59,014 nt of DNA from NCBI RefSeq assembly GCF_003173575.1, contig NZ_QGNY01000012.1, positions 1 through 59,014 on the forward strand. Direction: 5' to 3'. Positions 17,468-25,987 of the stretch are shown piece after piece (the first letter of the stretch is position 1; each line of letters begins with the position of its first letter). Source of the DNA: Pedobacter paludis. Its GTDB lineage: Bacteria; Bacteroidota; Bacteroidia; Sphingobacteriales; Sphingobacteriaceae. Below the pieces are notes generated by a model that saw nothing but the letters and a program-made list of their open reading frames with translations, ran no database searches and was not told the DNA's origin. Both the position numbers and the translations under genes were made by a program.

Positions 17468-17777
17468 AATGAGTTTATTTAAAAATCTGCATCAAATCAC
17501 ATACCGTTTTTTGTATTAAATGCTAACGTGTATATAAACCATTTGTTCATCGCTTAAAGGCAAGAAGAAGATATAATTAGATTCTCAACAAGGATTTGCA
17601 TGCGAACTCAGCATTAAGTATTGGCCCTATATGCCCCTCATTATTTTTGATCGTAAATGCATAACGCCCTAATATCAAAGCATTTTTTGTAATATTTATG
17701 TTCTAAAGCCATTGTTAATATTAAATTAATGCGCCGGGGTTATTTTTGGATGATCGATCAAATCGAAATAAACGAAC
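17468..17777. promoter_or_regulatory. Divergent intergenic region with a -7 box for the plus-strand gene
   Basis: This 310-bp AT-rich gap has no ORF. TATTTTTG at 17741-17748 matches the Bacteroidota TAnnTTTG box and lies 29 bp before the ATG at 17778. No good -33 TTG was seen at the expected spacing. Confidence 0.4.
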
Positions 17778-18617
17778 ATGAAAAAAACTGTCCTCATTGC
17801 AGCCTGTATCTCAGTTGCTTTCTTCTCCAAAGCCCAAGATAAAACCAACCTGGTAGCATCGGGTTCTTCCTTTAATTTATCGTCCCAACCTTTTTTGTTT
17901 GCTGTAAACACACTTACTTCCGAGAATCAAAAATGGAATGTTCATTATTCGGGTTCTTATGCAGAGCGAGCTTCCGGGCAATTTGGGTATAATGGGCTCG
18001 GACAACAGTTTGGCGTAAAAGGTTATTTAGGCAGTCGATTTACACTTTATGCTACGGCGTCTCTAGGTTTTGCCAATGGCGGAGGAATCAATTCTGCTCA
18101 ACAGGCTGAGGTAATTAGAGGTTTAATTGGCGGAAACAAAGCATTAGGCTTTAGGCTGGGCGCCGGACTTGGCCTGAGCCGAGATTGGTCCAGCACCGCA
18201 TCGGCCATAAGCCGAATAACGGCATCTTTTGATGAACAGCGCTGGAGATTGCTTGGCAACTTGCGTTTTGAAAAAGCCTTTGATAAAACACGCGATAAAC
18301 TGGATTTTATTTCGGCCATTGGTTTCCAGCATCGGATTAATGAGGGTTGGTATTTGGGTTTCGAAGCTCTTGGACAGGATTTGGAAGGTTTTTGGGAAAA
18401 AGATGAAGCCGAAGGTGGCGCCAAGGTAATGATTGGTCCATCAATTAACCTATCGCCTAAACAATCCAAATTATCCTTTTCTTTGTCGGGCGGGCCTGTA
18501 TTTTATGCCACAAGAAGTTCGGTTGTCCCTTCTGAAGCCATTCGCGAAATCGGATCGGTTGCATCAGGAAACGGATATACCATTAGAGCCTTGGTCAATT
18601 TTAATCTTCACAAATAA
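17778..18617 (+). CDS. Outer-membrane beta-barrel-like protein
   Basis: A 279-residue protein with a signal peptide of about 19 residues ending SKAQ. The rest is a series of amphipathic beta strands rich in Gly, Ser and aromatic residues (RFTLYATASLGFANGGG; LGFRLGAGLGLSRDWSS), ending in ALVNFNLHK. This is the pattern of an outer-membrane barrel. It is 14 bp upstream of the YncE/phosphoesterase gene, so the two are probably co-expressed. Confidence 0.7.
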   Translation: MKKTVLIAACISVAFFSKAQDKTNLVASGSSFNLSSQPFLFAVNTLTSENQKWNVHYSGSYAERASGQFGYNGLGQQFGVKGYLGSRFTLYATASLGFANGGGINSAQQAEVIRGLIGGNKALGFRLGAGLGLSRDWSSTASAISRITASFDEQRWRLLGNLRFEKAFDKTRDKLDFISAIGFQHRINEGWYLGFEALGQDLEGFWEKDEAEGGAKVMIGPSINLSPKQSKLSFSLSGGPVFYATRSSVVPSEAIREIGSVASGNGYTIRALVNFNLHK

Positions 18618-18631
18618 CAAATTGTAAACTC

Positions 18632-21070
18632 ATGAGAAAATATATAACCCTGATATTAATGGTTTTTGTTTTTCAGGGCACTTATGCACAATGGCCAGGG
18701 AAAATAGAAAGCACCAAACAGATTCTTTTACCCAACGGATGGAAATTAAGTCCGGCCGGGCATTCTATCGCCTTGGGCGATTTGCCCTTAAACATGCAGG
18801 CCAGTAGCTCGGGAAAATTTTTAGCCATCACCAATAATGGTCAGAGTACACAATCTCTTCAGCTTATCGATGTTAAAACAGAACAGATTTTAGACGAAAA
18901 AATATTAACCAAATCCTGGTATGGTTTGGCCTTCAGCAAAGATGAAAAGCACATTTATGTATCGGGCGGAAACGATAACATCATCATAAATTTCAGCATT
19001 CGCAACAATAAACTTGCTGAAAGCGATACCATAAAGCTTGGTGAAGTTTGGCCAAAAGGTAAAATCGGTCCTGCAGGAATCGCCGTAAATAAAACCAATA
19101 CGAAGGTATTTACGGTAACCAAAGAAGACAGTTGTCTTTACATTTTAGATCCTGCCCGTAAAAAGATTACTAAAAAAATTCAACTGCCGGCAATAGCATA
19201 CAGCTGTACACTGTCTCCTGATGAAACAAAATTATACGTTTCCCTATGGGGAGGGCGTGCTGTAGCGGTTGTGAACACGATTGAAGAAAAAATTACCACA
19301 ACAATTCCAGTTGGAGATCATCCAAATGAATTGTTATTGAATAAAAAAGGAAATTATCTTTTTGTAGCCAATGCAAATGATAATTCTGTTTCCGTCATCA
19401 GCACCGTAAACAACAGGGTTATCGAAACAATTGCGACCACATTATATGCCACACAGCTTACAGGTTCAACCACCAATGGACTGGCATTAAGTACCAACGA
19501 AAAAACCTTATATATTGCAAATGCCGATAATAACTGCTTGGCTGTTTTTGATGTGAGCCAACCCGGAACGAGCCAAAGTATGGGTTTTGTTCCTGTTGGT
19601 TGGTACCCTACAAGTGTAAAGGTTATCGGATCAAAAATTTTAATTACAAACGGAAAGGGGAATACCTCCATGGCAAATCCAAAAGGCCCCCAACCGATTT
19701 CAAAAGCCGATAATAGTGGGTACCAAATGGGCAGTACGGCCAATAATAGGCTTCAATATATTGCGGGTTTATTTAAGGGATCATTATCATTTATTGATGT
19801 GCCAAAGCCTGAACAGTTAAAGGTTTACACCAAACAGGTATATGCAAACACCCCTTTTAATGATCAAAAGGAAATCACGGCAGATGGTGAAGCTGGCAAC
19901 CCAATTCCACGCAAACAGGGTGAGCAGTCGCCCATTAAGCATGTTTTTTATATCATCAAAGAAAATAGAACCTACGACCAGGTTTTGGGCGACCTGCCTA
20001 AGGGTAATGGCGATTCTTCCTTAACCCTTTTTGGAAAAAAGATTACGCCCAACCAGCATGCTTTTGCAGAAAACTACGTGCTTTTAGATAATTTTTATGT
20101 TGATGCGGAAGTTAGTGCCGATGGACATAACTGGAGCATGGCGGCCTATGCAACTGATGTTGTGGAAAAAACCTGGCCTACGAGTTATGGCGCTCGTGGC
20201 GGAAGCACAACCTTTGAAGGCGGCAGACCAGTAACTTATCCTAAGGGTGGTTTTATTTGGGATTATTGCCAACGTGCCGGGGTTACTTATCGCAGTTATG
20301 GAGAATTTGGAGATTATGCAAAAGCAAATATTAAATCTCTTCAAGGACACATGTGTGCCAATTCGCCTGGTTTTGATATGGATATTACGGATCAGGTACG
20401 TGCAGATGCATGGATTCATGATTTTGATTCACTCCTAGTGGCCAATGCTGTTCCCCAGTTTAGTACGCTTCGAGTTTCAAATGATCATACCAGCGGACAG
20501 AAAAAGGGAAAAATATCTCCTCAATCGGCCGTTGCAGACAATGATCTAGCCGTTGGCAGAATTTTGGAAAGGCTTTCCCACAGCCCAATCTGGAAAGAAT
20601 CTGTAGTTTTTATTTTGGAAGATGATGCCCAGAATGGACCTGATCATGTTGATGCACATCGGTCTCCTGCTTACGTTATTGGGCCATATGTAAAAAGAAA
20701 CACAGCAGTACACACCATGTATTCTACTTCTGGCTTTTTAAGAACCATGGAACTGATTTTAGGTCTGCCCCCGATGAGCCAATATGATGCTGCCGCTGTT
20801 CCGCTTTTTGAATGTTTTACCAGCAAACCCGATTTAACACCATACAATGTAATTAAGCCATTAATTAATCTGGACAATAGGAATGTTGCGGTAAACGAGA
20901 GCAGTAAACGATCGGAACTTTTCAATTTCGCCAAAGAGGATGCTGCTCCAGATTTAGATCTTAATGAAGTCATCTGGAAATCGGTTAAGGGCGAAAATTC
21001 GATCATGCCGGCTCCAAAAAGAAGTGCTTTTGTTATTTTAGAGAAGAAAAAGAAAGATGATGATGACTAA
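18632..21070 (+). CDS. Secreted YncE-like propeller / alkaline phosphatase-fold protein
   Basis: An 812-residue exported protein (signal ends TYAQ, ~20 residues). Residues ~45-400 form a YncE/lactonase-like beta propeller (repeated LYVSLWGGRAVAVVNT and LFVANANDNSVSVIST motifs). Residues ~430-740 form a phosphoesterase domain of the alkaline-phosphatase superfamily: HVFYIIKENRTYDQVLGDLP, a DAEVSADGHNWSMAAYATD segment, and FILEDDAQNGPDHVDAHRSP with likely metal-binding Asp and His. The arrangement matches known bifunctional YncE/alkaline phosphatase-family proteins. Substrate is unknown; phosphate esters or phospholipid heads are candidates. The C-terminus is a charged tail (KKKKDDDD). Confidence 0.85.
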   Translation: MRKYITLILMVFVFQGTYAQWPGKIESTKQILLPNGWKLSPAGHSIALGDLPLNMQASSSGKFLAITNNGQSTQSLQLIDVKTEQILDEKILTKSWYGLAFSKDEKHIYVSGGNDNIIINFSIRNNKLAESDTIKLGEVWPKGKIGPAGIAVNKTNTKVFTVTKEDSCLYILDPARKKITKKIQLPAIAYSCTLSPDETKLYVSLWGGRAVAVVNTIEEKITTTIPVGDHPNELLLNKKGNYLFVANANDNSVSVISTVNNRVIETIATTLYATQLTGSTTNGLALSTNEKTLYIANADNNCLAVFDVSQPGTSQSMGFVPVGWYPTSVKVIGSKILITNGKGNTSMANPKGPQPISKADNSGYQMGSTANNRLQYIAGLFKGSLSFIDVPKPEQLKVYTKQVYANTPFNDQKEITADGEAGNPIPRKQGEQSPIKHVFYIIKENRTYDQVLGDLPKGNGDSSLTLFGKKITPNQHAFAENYVLLDNFYVDAEVSADGHNWSMAAYATDVVEKTWPTSYGARGGSTTFEGGRPVTYPKGGFIWDYCQRAGVTYRSYGEFGDYAKANIKSLQGHMCANSPGFDMDITDQVRADAWIHDFDSLLVANAVPQFSTLRVSNDHTSGQKKGKISPQSAVADNDLAVGRILERLSHSPIWKESVVFILEDDAQNGPDHVDAHRSPAYVIGPYVKRNTAVHTMYSTSGFLRTMELILGLPPMSQYDAAAVPLFECFTSKPDLTPYNVIKPLINLDNRNVAVNESSKRSELFNFAKEDAAPDLDLNEVIWKSVKGENSIMPAPKRSAFVILEKKKKDDDD

Positions 21071-21099
21071 GGTTTGAATCCCATTCAACAGATTTTAGG

Positions 21100-21300
21100 C
21101 GCTGGGCTATCCCCCTTTGGAGGGGCAGGGGGAGGTTCTTAAAAAAATCATTATTCATCTATGGCTCCTAGTCGCCAAGGCTAATAAATTTTTTTCAGTG
21201 CTTTATGTATTACCCATCACAACAAATCCGTCCTTGCGAAGGCGGTTTTTCAGCGCCTGTGGCAATCTCTTTCGAGAAATAAATTGTAATTTTCTATGCA
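21100..21300. repeat. Remnants of dispersed intergenic repeats
   Basis: Two repeat-like pieces sit in the gap after the phosphoesterase gene. The first, CCCCCTTTGGAGGGGCAGGG and the following GGAGG (21111-21135), is a G/C-run hairpin of the kind scattered through Bacteroidota genomes. The second (about 21228-21271) combines CCGTCCTTGCGAAGG with GGCAATCTCTT and looks like a decayed copy of the widespread CGTCATTGCGA...GCAATCTC repeat family. Copy number cannot be tested within this window. Confidence 0.45.
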
Positions 21301-21322
21301 TTATACTATATACACCTTTGCA

Positions 21323-22096
21323 TTACCCAAAATGTGCCTGCCCTTTTGTAAAATAAGTCTTCCTTCCTCCCAGTGTTTCCACCATAATGGCTTCTCCCTT
21401 TGCCGTCTCTTGAAGTTGAGGATTGTGGATTCGCATAAAATCCCGCAGTTCGCCTGTTAGTTCATCACTATTTTCTCTGGCAATTTCGGTTATGGCCTGA
21501 GTTAGTACAGTGTGAATGCTTTTATATAATTTTTTAACCTGTTTTTCGGGAATGGATTTGGATATAGAAAAAGGGGAAATACCGGCATGATATAAAATTT
21601 CATCCGAATACGAATTGCCGATGCCTCTAATCAAATGCTGATCCATCAATAACGTTTTGATCAGGCTCCGTTTTTTGGCCAGCAATGCGATAAAATCGCT
21701 TTCTTTCAAATCAAGCGCATCTGGTGCCTCTAACTTCGTGGGGTTTAGTGTTGGTTTGGCTTGTTTTTGAAGATCAATTAATGCAAAGGCATTGCCACCC
21801 TTAAAGTGGAAACCCAGAATCTGAAACTTTGGTGGTGCATCCTGGTTAATCAATACCAGTTCACCCCGCAACATTAAATGCAGGCCAAGTACCTGATCGC
21901 CAGAAAAATTAAGCTGAAGCGTTTTTCCTTCCCTTTTAATGCTTTCTAATGTTCGCCCCTCTAGTGTCCGCTTAAGTTCCTTTCCGTTAACATTAATTTT
22001 CTTGGCCACACTCACCTCAAGGGTTTCCAATACCTGACCTTTAAATCTTCTGCCTAAAATTTGGGCAAATACGGTTAAATCGGGAAGCTCTGCCAT
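21323..22096 (-). CDS. Fpg/Nei-family DNA glycosylase-like protein with altered N-terminus
   Basis: A 257-residue Fpg/Nei-type protein. Family members excise oxidised bases through the N-terminal amine of Pro after Met removal and then cleave the abasic site. Here the start reads MAELPD instead of MPELPE: Ala replaces Pro while Glu3 is kept. The lysine of the N-domain (Lys58 in EGKTLQ) and the H2TH segment (LLMDQHLIRGIGNSYSDEIL) are present. The C-terminal cysteine zinc finger is absent; GGRKTYFTKGQ resembles the zincless finger of Nei-like proteins. NEIL3, with Val in place of Pro, shows that activity without Pro is possible. It may therefore be a weak glycosylase, an AP-site lyase or a DNA-binding relic. 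Confidence 0.85.
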   Translation of the reverse strand: MAELPDLTVFAQILGRRFKGQVLETLEVSVAKKINVNGKELKRTLEGRTLESIKREGKTLQLNFSGDQVLGLHLMLRGELVLINQDAPPKFQILGFHFKGGNAFALIDLQKQAKPTLNPTKLEAPDALDLKESDFIALLAKKRSLIKTLLMDQHLIRGIGNSYSDEILYHAGISPFSISKSIPEKQVKKLYKSIHTVLTQAITEIARENSDELTGELRDFMRIHNPQLQETAKGEAIMVETLGGRKTYFTKGQAHFG

Positions 22097-22154
22097 ATCT
22101 TTATTTATCTACAAGAACCAGTTGTAACTTCCAATAGTTGCTGTGACGTGGCTG

Positions 22155-22341
22155 TTATCCGTTTGCTTTAATGTAATCGGCAATCTTAGCCCTCGAAGAA
22201 CTTCCCGATGCCTGTGCCAGCTCTTTATATTTTGCTGCAGAAACCCCCTGCCTGTTTAGCTGCGTAAGCCACTTCGTTTGCATCGTTTAGATCCACCTTG
22301 GAATCTTCTCTGCCATCCTGTTTACTTTTGTTATCGCTCAT
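22155..22341 (-). pseudogene. Frameshifted DUF3606-like small protein gene
   Basis: The minus strand starts at ATG 22341 with MSDNKSKQDGREDSKVDLND and NEVAYAAKQAG, matching the start of DUF3606 proteins. It then shifts frame and stops early. Removing one G from the G5 run (plus-strand C5 at 22244-22248) restores a continuous 61-residue protein continuing GVSAAKYKELAQASGSSRAK and ending IADYIKANG, with TAA at 22155-22157. The intact continuation in the other frame makes a +1 indel in the homopolymer the simplest explanation. It may be a real mutation, a phase-variable tract or a sequencing error. Confidence 0.75.
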
Positions 22342-22407
22342 CGTTTTTAAGTTTTATAACACAACAGCTTTTAAAATAAAATGGTTTTTACAACCTGAAA
22401 TATTTGA

Positions 22408-23022
22408 TCAGTTTACGCCAATCACGATAAAATAATCCTCGCCCGCCCGCTTAACCATCAAATCCAAATGATCGTCGAAATCGGCCAGATTTAAAACCTC
22501 ATCTTTTAAAAAAGTGCCAAATACCTCTAAATCGGTTTCGGGTTTAAGCAAAACCTCCAGCGTTTCGCTGCTCTTCCATTCGGTAGCGATAATTTCTGGA
22601 TAGGCACCTTTTAAGATGGCCGGAAAACCTTTTCTTGAAAAGGCTTCTCCCAACAAATTGGCAATGTCATAAATGTATGGTTTTAAGGCTTCGTCATGGG
22701 TATGCCATTGTAGGCCTTTTTCCTCATCTTGCCACATCGAACCCAGATTATTTTCATCCAGTTTTACCGCATAACACTCCCCCGAGCTTTCTACAACAAC
22801 CTGTTGCTTACCCTGGTCGGTCTCCAGGTCAAAAATATATCTTTCCATATGAAGTGTGGGTTCTAAAGCCTTAGCAGGCTGTACCGGTTTTCTCTTTTGC
22901 GATAATAGATAAGCTGCCGTGAGCGAAAAACCCAGTATGCCACCTAATATTAATCCTTCTTGGTGTTTGCCAAGCCATCTTTCGATGGCTTTAAAATAAG
23001 GTTTACTTTTTTGCGCTTCCAT
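22408..23022 (-). CDS. Membrane-anchored protein, unknown function
   Basis: A 204-residue protein with one transmembrane segment near residues 20-42 (LILGGILGFSLTAAYLLS) after a short Lys-rich N-terminus, then a soluble acidic domain of alternating strands (LETDQGKQQVVVESSGECYAVKLDE). No domain is recognised. It lies just upstream of the broken DUF3606 gene on the same strand, and is divergent from the GDSL hydrolase gene. Confidence 0.6.
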   Translation of the reverse strand: MEAQKSKPYFKAIERWLGKHQEGLILGGILGFSLTAAYLLSQKRKPVQPAKALEPTLHMERYIFDLETDQGKQQVVVESSGECYAVKLDENNLGSMWQDEEKGLQWHTHDEALKPYIYDIANLLGEAFSRKGFPAILKGAYPEIIATEWKSSETLEVLLKPETDLEVFGTFLKDEVLNLADFDDHLDLMVKRAGEDYFIVIGVN

Positions 23023-23148
23023 ATGGGCATAACAAGACCTGGGCTTGTTAAGTTTTGTAAATCTTTAAGCTTGTGGCTTTTAGCCTGATAAACAACCGCA
23101 TCAAAAAACTTTCCTTTTTAAAAATGGTTAATTCTTTTAAAAGCGCAC

Positions 23149-23718
23149 ATGAAAGAAATCGTATTTTTTGGCGATAGCCTTACTGCAGGTTACGGATTAA
23201 AAAATCCAGCCAAAGAATCAATGCCGGCATTAATCGAAGAAAAAATCCTACAGCTGGGTCTGAATCTACGGGTCGTCAATGCGGGGATTAGCGGCGATAC
23301 TACGCGTTCGGCCTTGGCCAGAATACACCGAAGCTTAAAGGGCGAGATAGGCATTTTTGTGCTCGAACTTGGCGCAAACGATTTTTTAAGAAGTTATGAT
23401 GTAGGCGAAGTTCGAATGAACCTTCAGATGATGATTAACCAGGTACAAAAAGCCTATCCGCAGGCATCCATCCTCCTGCTGGGCATCGAATTACCGGTCT
23501 GGGCACATAGTGCAAACAGTGCGGGCTATACCAATGTATTTGCCAGTCTGGCTAAAGAAAACGATATAGAATTGGTGCCTTCTTTTCTTAAAGGGGTAGC
23601 AGGCATTCGCAGTTTAAATATGTTCGATGGTGTACATCCACTTGCATCGGGATATGTGGTCGCAGCGGATAACATTTGGCCTTCCCTTTTAAAGCTGATT
23701 GAAAATCTAAAATCATAA
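23149..23718 (+). CDS. SGNH/GDSL-family esterase
   Basis: A 189-residue hydrolase with all SGNH blocks: block I FFGDSLTAGYG (Ser ~10), block II Gly near 50 (NAGISGDTT), block III GAND (~76), and block V DGVHP with the catalytic Asp and His (~163-166). This is the arrangement of arylesterase/lysophospholipase L1-type (TesA-like) enzymes. Unlike periplasmic TesA it has no signal peptide, so it is predicted to be cytoplasmic. Four bases separate it from the next gene, which is surely co-transcribed. Confidence 0.9.
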   Translation: MKEIVFFGDSLTAGYGLKNPAKESMPALIEEKILQLGLNLRVVNAGISGDTTRSALARIHRSLKGEIGIFVLELGANDFLRSYDVGEVRMNLQMMINQVQKAYPQASILLLGIELPVWAHSANSAGYTNVFASLAKENDIELVPSFLKGVAGIRSLNMFDGVHPLASGYVVAADNIWPSLLKLIENLKS

Positions 23719-23722
23719 ACAG

Positions 23723-24175
23723 ATGAGGCGAAAAAGCAACCAGATAGAAGCCGAAAATTTTGGGCAAGCTAGAAATGATGAGCAAAGGGGTTTGACCGAA
23801 AAAGCCATTAAAGGCTATTCCAGCATCCTAAAGAAAAATCCGCTCCATCTGGATGCCACTGCACGCCTATTGGTTTTATTCCGAAAAACAAAAAATATAG
23901 ACAATGAGATTGACTTATTGCGTACATCAATTGCGAGCCATGAAAAGCACATTGAAAAAGCACAGCAAGCCTGGATTGCCGAGCACCGGCAAATTGCAGA
24001 AGATTCCCGTGAGCTGGCTAAAATGCTCGGATTGTTAAATGCAAAGGAATTGCCTTTTTACGAGCATGAAGTATTGCAGAAATGGAAAAAACGCCTAGAT
24101 GGCTTAGAAGTCAGATCAACAAAGATCAAAGCGAAAGTCTCCAAAAAAACATCATCATCTAAAGCCAAAGCATAG
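23723..24175 (+). CDS. Small helical TPR-like protein, unknown function
   Basis: A 150-residue basic, helical protein: a TPR-like pair at residues ~15-55 (GLTEKAIKGYSSILKKNP), a probable coiled coil at ~70-130, and a Lys/Ser-rich tail. It directly follows the GDSL esterase, 4 bp after its stop. No specific function can be assigned. Confidence 0.65.
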   Translation: MRRKSNQIEAENFGQARNDEQRGLTEKAIKGYSSILKKNPLHLDATARLLVLFRKTKNIDNEIDLLRTSIASHEKHIEKAQQAWIAEHRQIAEDSRELAKMLGLLNAKELPFYEHEVLQKWKKRLDGLEVRSTKIKAKVSKKTSSSKAKA

Positions 24176-24244
24176 GCGAGGTGTTTTGATTTTTAATTTC
24201 ATCCAATAGCCGCTTTATCGCCTTTAAATTAGGGGATGAATGGT

Positions 24245-25066
24245 TTATAACCTAAACGATAATCCCAAAAAATAACTTTTCATGGCCTCATGCTGTAAAC
24301 CATAATTAAGTCCGCCATCGAGTTTGATGTCTTTTGCAAGCTCAAACTGTAAGGCCGCATTTAAAAAGTTATTCCATTCATGCCCCTGTATATCATAGGT
24401 GTAATACGTTTCGGCTATGGCATCCAGCTTTTTACATAAAGGGTGGCTGATGGTTAAAGATTCCAGTATTTGGGTTTTATATCCTTCGCCCTGCTCAAGC
24501 TGTAGTCGATCCATTTCGATCTGCATGCCAAGCTTCCATTCCCCGCTAAACTTTAGGGCCATCGGTACAATCAGGCCGCCTTCGTACTGATCATCCTCTT
24601 GTGCCCGAGCAGTCGGAAATTTCAGATAAGGCAAAAGTGCAATGGCGAAATTGCCCTTGTCGTTACCCAAAAGATTCTGCTTGATTCGCAGGGTTAAATC
24701 ACCAAAACCATGGTTACGCTCAATTTCTCCACCACTTTGGGTTTTGTTTAGCGTGTAGCTTTCAACCACCAACTGCACAGCTGTTGATCGGCCAATGCCT
24801 AATTTTAAGTTCGCCTGGTTAAAAAACTGGGTGGTAAGCTCTTGTTCGCCCTTTGTTTTTTCCAGTCTGTACAAATCCGTTTCGACCTGAAAATGACCGG
24901 CATCTGTAGTAATGGGCGATTCCGTTACATCAGGCCGATCGGTTTCCATCTCCCGCAACTGTGCCTTAGGCACCGGACGAAAAAGACTATAACTTTCTTT
25001 ATGCTGTGCTTTAAGGTTAAAAAACGCAAGGAAAATAAATGCGCTTAGAACGAGGGCTTTTTTCAT
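24245..25066 (-). CDS. Outer-membrane protein of the phenol MetA-pathway family
   Basis: A 273-residue exported protein (signal ends LKAQ). The motif ETDRPDVTESPITTDAGHFQVETD (split as ETDRPDVTESP then TTDAGHFQVETD, residues ~41-65) is the hallmark of the putative MetA-pathway-of-phenol-degradation family, beta-barrel proteins of the outer membrane. It ends in LGLSFRL, a typical barrel C-terminus with a terminal hydrophobic residue. Actual substrate is unknown; the family name is historical. It is 146 bp downstream of the sigma factor gene on the same strand. Confidence 0.8.
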   Translation of the reverse strand: MKKALVLSAFIFLAFFNLKAQHKESYSLFRPVPKAQLREMETDRPDVTESPITTDAGHFQVETDLYRLEKTKGEQELTTQFFNQANLKLGIGRSTAVQLVVESYTLNKTQSGGEIERNHGFGDLTLRIKQNLLGNDKGNFAIALLPYLKFPTARAQEDDQYEGGLIVPMALKFSGEWKLGMQIEMDRLQLEQGEGYKTQILESLTISHPLCKKLDAIAETYYTYDIQGHEWNNFLNAALQFELAKDIKLDGGLNYGLQHEAMKSYFLGLSFRL

Positions 25067-25212
25067 GGGATTGGAGTTTAAAGGAGAACATCATTTTTGG
25101 TACAATGTTTTGCATCCTCGCCATCTGCTAAATGTTAAGTTAGCAATTGCATAGACCTACCTTATAAACTGAAGATGGATCTGCTTCATAAAAATCGACT
25201 ACCCTGATATTA

Positions 25213-25734
25213 TTAATGCATGCCACCTCTATCCTTATAAGTTCTTAAAAATTTTTTTAGCTCTAGCCGGGCCTGATGTATTCTGGTTTTTACCGTGCCC
25301 AAGGGAATACTAAGTTCATCGGCAATTTCCTGATACTTATACCCTTCAAAATATCTTTGAAAAGGAATTCTGCAGTCATCGTCCAAACTGCTTAATGCTT
25401 TCTGTATATCTCCCATAATAAAACTATTCTCCGAACCATTCTTCGAAGCACTCGGCAACAACTGTGCACTGGAAATATCTTCTTCCGTATTAACAAGCAG
25501 ATCACGCTTCTGCTTTTTCCGATAATCGTTCAGGAAAGTATTGCGCATAATTACATACAACCACCCTTTTACATTGGTACCACTTTCAAAATTGTGGCAA
25601 AAACGGATTCCCTTTAGTAAGGTATCCTGCACTAGGTCTTTTGCCTCATCTTCGTCTCTCGTAAACTGTTTCGCATGCGAATGAAGAGAGGATGCATGAA
25701 GATCTGCTGCTAGGCTAAATTCTTTCTGGTTCAT
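25213..25734 (-). CDS. ECF-type RNA polymerase sigma factor
   Basis: A 173-residue extracytoplasmic-function sigma factor. Region 2 spans residues ~5-75 (DEDEAKDLVQDTLLKGIR, then GTNVKGWLYVIMRNTFLNDY, which includes the -10 recognition helix). Region 4 spans ~112-165 (FQRYFEGYKYQEIADELSIP followed by GTVKTRIHQAR, the -35 recognition helix-turn-helix). No anti-sigma gene adjoins it. It is divergent from the YciE/catalase unit across 253 bp, so control of those stress genes is plausible. The intergenic region holds an inverted repeat ACCGT-N6-ACGGT (25891-25906). Confidence 0.92.
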   Translation of the reverse strand: MNQKEFSLAADLHASSLHSHAKQFTRDEDEAKDLVQDTLLKGIRFCHNFESGTNVKGWLYVIMRNTFLNDYRKKQKRDLLVNTEEDISSAQLLPSASKNGSENSFIMGDIQKALSSLDDDCRIPFQRYFEGYKYQEIADELSIPLGTVKTRIHQARLELKKFLRTYKDRGGMH

Positions 25735-25987
25735 CTTGTCAGTTTATTTAAGTTAAAAGCAAAATCAAACTGCTGGTTTGGATGCAGTTTCAAATTTTAT
25801 ACTGATTATTTATTATAATAATTATCGCTTAACATCAAACAGAATTCTTGGTTTGTAATTTTTAAAATTTGAGTATAAAAACTTCATGTTACCGTGTTTA
25901 TACGGTTAAAACATGCAAAAATCAATTTAAAAAAAACTAATCCCCTAAAAATGGAGTTGTCAATCAACAACCCTAATAAAACATATT

